From Goniomonas avonlea (taxonomy: Eukaryota; Cryptophyceae; Goniomonadida; Goniomonadaceae), in the NCBI GenBank assembly GCA_003573635.1, contig QUTJ01031304.1:1-10787 (forward strand): a DNA stretch of 10,787 bases, given 5' to 3'. How positions within the stretch are numbered: the first letter of the stretch is position 1; the number at the start of each line of letters is the position of its first letter. Positions 7,233 to 10,787 of this stretch are shown piece after piece. Both the position numbers and the translations under genes were made by a program. The notes under the pieces are model-generated. The model did not search any database. It worked only from the letters and a program-made list of their open reading frames with translations, and was not told the DNA's origin.

Positions 7233-8506
7233 TGGTTGGCATCAAGCTTCTGTGTCTCGCTTTTGCCTGTTGTGTTTTCTCAGCTGCCGCTTCTGCATCT
7301 GTTGATAATGAGCTTCCCGTCGATGCGCTCGACTGGTTGAGTGAGATCGAGGCCAGCCAGTGGTCAGTCGGGTTGGACTCGGAGGACGCTGTGCAAGACT
7401 TGGAGAATCATCACCATCATCACACGCACGCCAAGAGCCACCACGGCAAGAAGCACCACACGCCAACCGATGATGAGTTCGACCTCGACGAGGACCGTGA
7501 GGAGGAGCATCACGCCAAGAAGCACCATGGCAAGAAGCACCACGCCAAGAAGCACCACGAGGAGGGGCGCGAGGAGAAGCATCACGCCAAGAACCACCAT
7601 GCCAAGAAGCACCACGCCAAGAAGCACCACGAGGAGGACCGCGAGGAGAAGCATCACGCCAAGAACCACCATGCCAAGAAGCACCACGCCAAGAAGCACC
7701 ACGAGGAGGACCGTGAGGAGAAGCACCACGCCAAGAAGCACCATGGCAAGCACCATGATGAGTTCGATTTTGAGGAGGAGCGCGAGGAGGAGCATCAGCA
7801 TCACGCCCACCACAAGAAGCACCATGGCAAGAAGCACCACGAGGAGGAGCGTGAGGAGAAGCATCACGCCCACGCCAAGAACCACCATGGCAAGAAGCAC
7901 CACGCCAAGAAGCACCACGAGGAGGACCGCGAGGAGAAGCATCACGCCAAGAACCACCATGCCAAGAAGCACCACGATGAGTTCGATTTTGAGGAGGAGC
8001 GCGAGGAGCATCATGCCAAGAAGCACCATGGCAAGAAGCACCACACCAAGAAGCACCACGATGAGTTCGATTTTGAGGAGGAGCGCGAGGAGGAGCATCA
8101 TGCCAAGAAGCACCATGGCAAGAAGCACCACACCAAGAAGCATCACGAGGAGGACCGTGAGGAGAAACATCACGCCAAGAACCACCATGGCAAGAAGCAC
8201 CACGCCAAGAAGCACCACGATGAGTTCGATTTTGAGGAGGAGCGCGAGGAGGAGCATCATGCCAAGAAGCACCATGGCAAGAAGCACCACGCCAAGAAGC
8301 ACCACGAGGAAGAGCGCAAGGAGCATCACGCCAAGAAGCACCACGGCAAGAAGCACCACAAGGAGGAGCACCACGGCAAGAAGCACCACGAGGAGGAGCA
8401 CCACGGCAAGAAGCACCACAAGGAGGAGCATCACGGCAAGAAGCACCACAAGGAGGAGCATCACGACAGGGAGCACCACACGGCGGACGACGAGTGGGAC
8501 TTCTAA
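7232..8506 (+). CDS. Secreted or ER-luminal histidine-rich repeat protein
   Basis: I recognise no named family. The single-exon frame encodes 424 aa. Residues 1-22 form a clear signal peptide with hydrophobic core IKLLCLAFACCVF and an AAASA-type cleavage site. An acidic segment (about 23-58) follows. Residues 60-416 are a repeat domain of xKKHH pentads (x mostly A, G, N or T) alternating with EEDREEK and DEFDFEEEREE blocks. The protein ends DDEWDF. I count about 118 histidines, nearly all as HH pairs, and every cysteine lies in the signal peptide. Such density suggests binding of Zn, Cu, Ni or haem, or a pH-sensitive polyelectrolyte; this is inference from composition. DEFD[FL] recurs at residues 81, 176, 249, 277 and 330. 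This ATG is the only in-frame one ahead of the signal peptide, and its context (G at -3 and +4) is good. No KDEL-type tail, membrane span or clear AATAAA is present. Confidence 0.85.
   Translation: MVGIKLLCLAFACCVFSAAASASVDNELPVDALDWLSEIEASQWSVGLDSEDAVQDLENHHHHHTHAKSHHGKKHHTPTDDEFDLDEDREEEHHAKKHHGKKHHAKKHHEEGREEKHHAKNHHAKKHHAKKHHEEDREEKHHAKNHHAKKHHAKKHHEEDREEKHHAKKHHGKHHDEFDFEEEREEEHQHHAHHKKHHGKKHHEEEREEKHHAHAKNHHGKKHHAKKHHEEDREEKHHAKNHHAKKHHDEFDFEEEREEHHAKKHHGKKHHTKKHHDEFDFEEEREEEHHAKKHHGKKHHTKKHHEEDREEKHHAKNHHGKKHHAKKHHDEFDFEEEREEEHHAKKHHGKKHHAKKHHEEERKEHHAKKHHGKKHHKEEHHGKKHHEEEHHGKKHHKEEHHGKKHHKEEHHDREHHTADDEWDF
7409..8479 (+). repeat. Coding repeat array of the His-rich protein
   Basis: The DNA repeats on a 15-bp base unit (AAGAAGCACCAYGGC and variants) within longer units. 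The segments 7559-7630 and 7631-7702 are a 72-bp tandem duplication with two differences. The units from 7976 (84 bp) and 8060 (87 bp) differ essentially by one GAG codon and one synonymous change. All lengths are multiples of three, so the array changes length without breaking the frame. The array is also free of stops in other frames, which produces long false frames on both strands. Confidence 0.9.
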
Positions 8507-8991
8507 GTCGGCCTAACAATGATGATCGGGCTGGTTGAAGATATCACCGCATAATTCATTCAACAACGATGTCGGGTGAGGCATAGGTGACCTGTTCAAT
8601 GAAGCCTGATTGAATGTACCCTGAGTCGTTGTTTGTTACACGGTAAAGTGGCGGTGGGATTAGCGCAGCGGGCTGGGTCTGTGTCTTGTGTGGGAGCTGG
8701 TGCTGTCCTCAAGGGACGCACTGCAAATGTGCAGGATCTCGGTCAGACCACACGTGACGCCGTGTCACACCACAAGCAGGCTTGGAGTGATCTCTACTGG
8801 TTCCGTTATCAGTCTCTCTGCAAATAGACTATCGGGAGGAGGGAGTAGCACGGGCACTACAGGGGGGCGTGGTCACACAGTTTCAAAAGATGTTCTAGTC
8901 ATTGATTACAAACGGACAATGAGCATGATCCCGATTGACTACAAAACTGTGCCTGTCCCCCTCTAGGTTCATGTGAGCACACGAACGCCAT
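8507..8991. other. 3' flank of the His-rich gene; no supported gene
   Basis: This holds the presumed 3' UTR of the His-rich gene, but I find no AATAAA. Short similar stretches ATTGATTACAAAC (about 8900) and ATTGACTACAAAA (about 8934) are too short to interpret. Open frames here are under 100 codons and have no recognisable features. Confidence 0.5.
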
Positions 8992-9118
8992 CTGAACACG
9001 AAGCTGCCACTGTGTTGTTGAACTACTGCACGATATATAGCACGCGTGAGCTGTGAACGTTAACGCCTCTGAACATAAATCTGCCACTGTGTCGTTGAAC
9101 TACTGAACGTTATATAGC
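8992..9118 (+). repeat. Two 50-bp direct repeat copies 77 bp apart with TATATAGC ends
   Basis: Copies at 8992-9041 and 9069-9118 share CTGCCACTGTGT, GTTGAACTACTG and a TATATAGC end, with a few substitutions. A partial third unit (TGAACGTTATATA) lies at 9142-9154. TGAAC occurs nine times between about 8993 and 9180. Confidence 0.75.
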
Positions 9119-9124
9119 GGAAGG

Positions 9125-9138
9125 TTTCAACGTTGAAA
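9125..9138. repeat. Perfect 14-bp palindrome TTTCAACGTTGAAA
   Basis: The sequence equals its own reverse complement. A second palindrome, GTTCATGAAC, lies at 9170-9179. Both are made from the same (T)GAAC/GTTC(A) elements as the surrounding repeats. This could be a binding site for a dimeric regulator or the core of a small repeat element; the sequence alone does not decide. Confidence 0.7.
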
Positions 9139-9148
9139 TCCTGAACGT

Positions 9149-9156
9149 TATATAAA
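9149..9156 (+). promoter_or_regulatory. TATA-box-like TATATAAA
   Basis: It matches the consensus TATA box and lies just after the palindrome. The first ATG downstream is at 9174 and opens a 92-codon frame that runs into repeats and shows no protein features, so a promoter role is unsupported. The related TATATAG motifs at 9034 and 9111 suggest it is part of the repeat. Confidence 0.25.
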
Positions 9157-9239
9157 CAACCCTGAACCCGTTCATGAACGTGACCCTGTGCCCAGACAGT
9201 GCCAGCGCATACCCACAGTTGCAACAGCGAGTCTCAGGG

Positions 9240-10560
9240 TGTGTTGTACAGAGACAGCTCTGGGTGAGAAGCCTCACGGTGTATATACAGATTGGGGAGC
9301 CTGGCGCCTCAACACTGGAGGCAAGAGCAAAGGCCTCCATTGTAAGGCAGAGTGAGGTCCAGCCTGTGGTGCGTCACACAGCGCCTTGTGCCGTTTCGTG
9401 TCGAGTGCCACCTGAGAAGGTCCCAGGGTGTGTGCCTAAGACAGCTTGGTGAGAGCAAAGGCCTCCATCCCAGGGTGTGCCTAAGACAGATTGGTGAGAG
9501 CAAAGGCCTCCATCCCAGGGTGTAAGGCAGAGTGAGGTCCGGCCTGGTGCGGCACACAGTGCCTTGTGCCGTTCCGTGTCTCGGGTGCCACCTAGGACTT
9601 CCCAGGGTGTGTAAATAAGACAGATTGGTGAGAGCAACGGCCTCCATCTCAGGGTGTAAGACAGAGTGAGGTTCAGTCACACAGTGCTTTGGTCGGAACG
9701 CCAACGTGGCGAGAGACCCAGCGGGAGGCGGGAGGCAGGAGGCCCAGGAAGGCGGTGAGAGCGGGAGGCCTCCAACTCAGAATGTAAGACAGTGTCTCGG
9801 GTGCCACTTGAGAAGTCCCAGGGTGTGTATAAGACCGAATGAGGTCCAGCCTGATGCCTTGTGCCGTTCTGTGTAGTCTCCAGATGGGTCAGCTTGGGGC
9901 GGCACACAGTGCCTTGTGCCGTTCCGTGTCTCGGGTGCCACCTAGGACGTCCCAGGGTGTGTATCATACAGATTGGGCAGCCTAGTGCCTCAACAGTGCC
10001 TTGTGCCGTGCTGTGTCTCTCGCGGTTCCCAAGACAGAGCTGCTCTCGATCCCAGGAGCCGCGACTCTCATGCAAAGGAGTCAGAAAGTCAAAAATGGGC
10101 AGTGTCTTGCCTGCGCTCGGCTGACTAAAGTGGTCAACCCGTTCAAAAACGTGCCAGACGAGATCTTAGACAGATCGGGGGTCGGCTTGGTGCCTAGTGC
10201 CTTGTGCCATCAGAACGCCAGCGTGGCGAGAGAGACCCAGCGGGAGACAGGAGGTCCAAGAAGGAGGTGAGAGCAACGGCCTCCATCCCAGGGTGTAAGA
10301 CAGAGTGAGGTGCAGGCACACACTAACATTCTGGCAGAGAGACCTTAGACAGACTGGGGCCCGGCCTGGTGTGTCAACACTGCCTTGTGGTCAAAACATT
10401 CTGGCAGAGAGACCCTAGACAGACTGGGGCCCGGCCTGGTGCGTCAACACTGCCTTGTGCCGCCGGAACGCCAGGTGGATCACGGCAGCGTGCGTGGCGA
10501 GCGACCCTTCAGGAGGCAGGAGCCGCAGGAAGGTGGTGAGCGCGAAGGCCTCCACGCAGT
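9240..10560 (+). repeat. Mosaic array of shuffled minisatellite units
   Basis: Several short modules recur in changing order. They include GACAGATTGGTGAGAGCAA plus GGCCTCCATCCCAGGGTGT, a CAGAGTGAGGTCC..CCTGGTGCG module, TGCCTTGTGCCG (about eight times), CGGGTGCCACCTAGGAC plus CCCAGGGTGTGT, and GAACGCCAGCGTGGCGAGAG plus ACCCAGCGGGAG. A 45-bp tandem pair occupies 9434-9523. The segments 9550-9613 and 9900-9963 are identical at 63 of 64 positions, 350 bp apart. Open frames on both strands are short, differ between units and resemble no family, so I treat the array as non-coding. Confidence 0.8.
10325..10459 (+). repeat. 70-bp tandem duplication in the mosaic array
   Basis: Two 65-bp copies, 10325-10389 and 10395-10459, differ at two positions and are separated by five bases. 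Each runs AACATTCTGGCAGAGAGACC..TAGACAGACTGGGGCCCGGC and ends at TGCCTTGTG, a module shared with the rest of the array. Confidence 0.9.
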
Positions 10561-10787
10561 GCCCGAGGCAGAGGTGGTAGGCGTGTCGCGACATTGTTGC
10601 TAGGTCTGGCGGCGCGGCGGAGGTGGCTGGCTCGAGGGCGGTTGGTGAAGGGGAGGCGGCGGTTGGAGGAACGGTGTTGGCGAGGGGAGGGGCAGAGGAC
10701 GCTGGGCGCTTGGGTTTAGAATGGGAGGGTGTGTGTGTGTGAGAGAGAACGGCAAGGGGGGAGGGAGAGAGGGTGAGAGAGAGGGCG
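10561..10787. other. G/A-rich right end; no supported gene
   Basis: The sequence becomes GGCGG- and GAGG-rich, then GT and GAGAG microsatellite-like (about 10728-10785), resembling the left end of the window. I see no gene or clear signal. Confidence 0.5.

Noticed and set aside
7364-8479. Apparent 371-residue hydrophobic Leu/Val/Met membrane protein on the minus strand
   Set aside because: It is the antisense reading of His and Glu codons (CAC/GAG read as GTG/CTC), not a membrane protein.
7242-8519. Long minus-strand and alternate plus-strand open frames (370-425 codons) across the His-rich gene
   Set aside because: They arise because the 15-bp-based repeat has no stops in several frames. 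The translations are monotonous (GASWRDA, VVLLGVVLLAM, RSTTPRS) and lack a leader; the frame with a signal peptide and proper end is the real one.
8655-8730. Possible tRNA suggested by GATTAGCGCAGCGGGCTGG
   Set aside because: The D-arm-like string has no matching acceptor stem, anticodon arm or GGTTCGAAT T-loop at proper distances.
9174-9452. 92-codon plus-strand frame beginning just after TATATAAA
   Set aside because: The position after a TATA-like box is suggestive, but the frame runs into the mosaic repeats and shows no domain, signal peptide or coding bias.
9309-10075. Minus-strand repeat 'protein' frames with TLGWRPLLSP and HGTAQGTV units
   Set aside because: Units shift frame between copies, have no conserved architecture, and reflect the non-coding mosaic repeat.

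Overview
The window comes from a nuclear genome. It is probably from a GC-rich, intron-dense unicellular eukaryote. The evidence is a calnexin gene split by eleven GT-AG introns, a GAF/PAS gene split by an intron with the same donor style (gtgcgc), an AATAAA signal after calnexin, abundant CT/GA/GT microsatellites, and no operon-like packing or bacterial ribosome binding sites. A protist such as a choanoflagellate or another free-living flagellate would fit, but nothing here fixes the lineage.

Layout, left to right. (1) 1-910 is purine-rich low-complexity DNA with an 81-bp direct repeat and no convincing gene. On the minus strand it is pyrimidine-rich and may be intron of the next gene. (2) 911-2214, minus strand: a two-exon gene for a GAF-like plus PAS sensor protein with an N-myristoylation-type start. 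Its readable part stops just inside a second PAS domain. (3) 2215-2421: a compact divergent promoter containing TGACGTGTCA, a match to the TGACGTG core of unfolded-protein-response elements. (4) 2422-6443, plus strand: a complete 12-exon calnexin gene (567 aa as modelled) with signal peptide, glucose-binding lectin domain, 4+4 P-domain motifs, one membrane span and a C-terminal KKDT di-lysine signal. Its polyadenylation signal is at 6665-6670. (5) 7232-8506, plus strand: a single-exon gene for a predicted secreted or ER-luminal protein of 424 aa. About 118 residues are histidine, in HH pairs usually five residues apart, and the acidic DEFDF motif recurs. A short upstream ORF ends in a TGATG overlap with its start. 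(6) 8507-10787: no supported gene, but TGAAC-rich repeats, a 14-bp palindrome, TATA-like sites, a mosaic of shuffled minisatellite units (about 9240-10560) and a purine-rich end.

Functional links are modest. Calnexin is an ER lectin chaperone with a plausible stress-response promoter. The His-rich protein also enters the secretory pathway, so the two may share a compartment, but nothing shows that they work together. The GAF/PAS gene shares the promoter region with calnexin. The observations most worth follow-up are the His-rich protein, the duplicated 3' splice site with a possible in-frame 15-nt microexon in calnexin, the UPRE-like site, and the interrupted second PAS domain.
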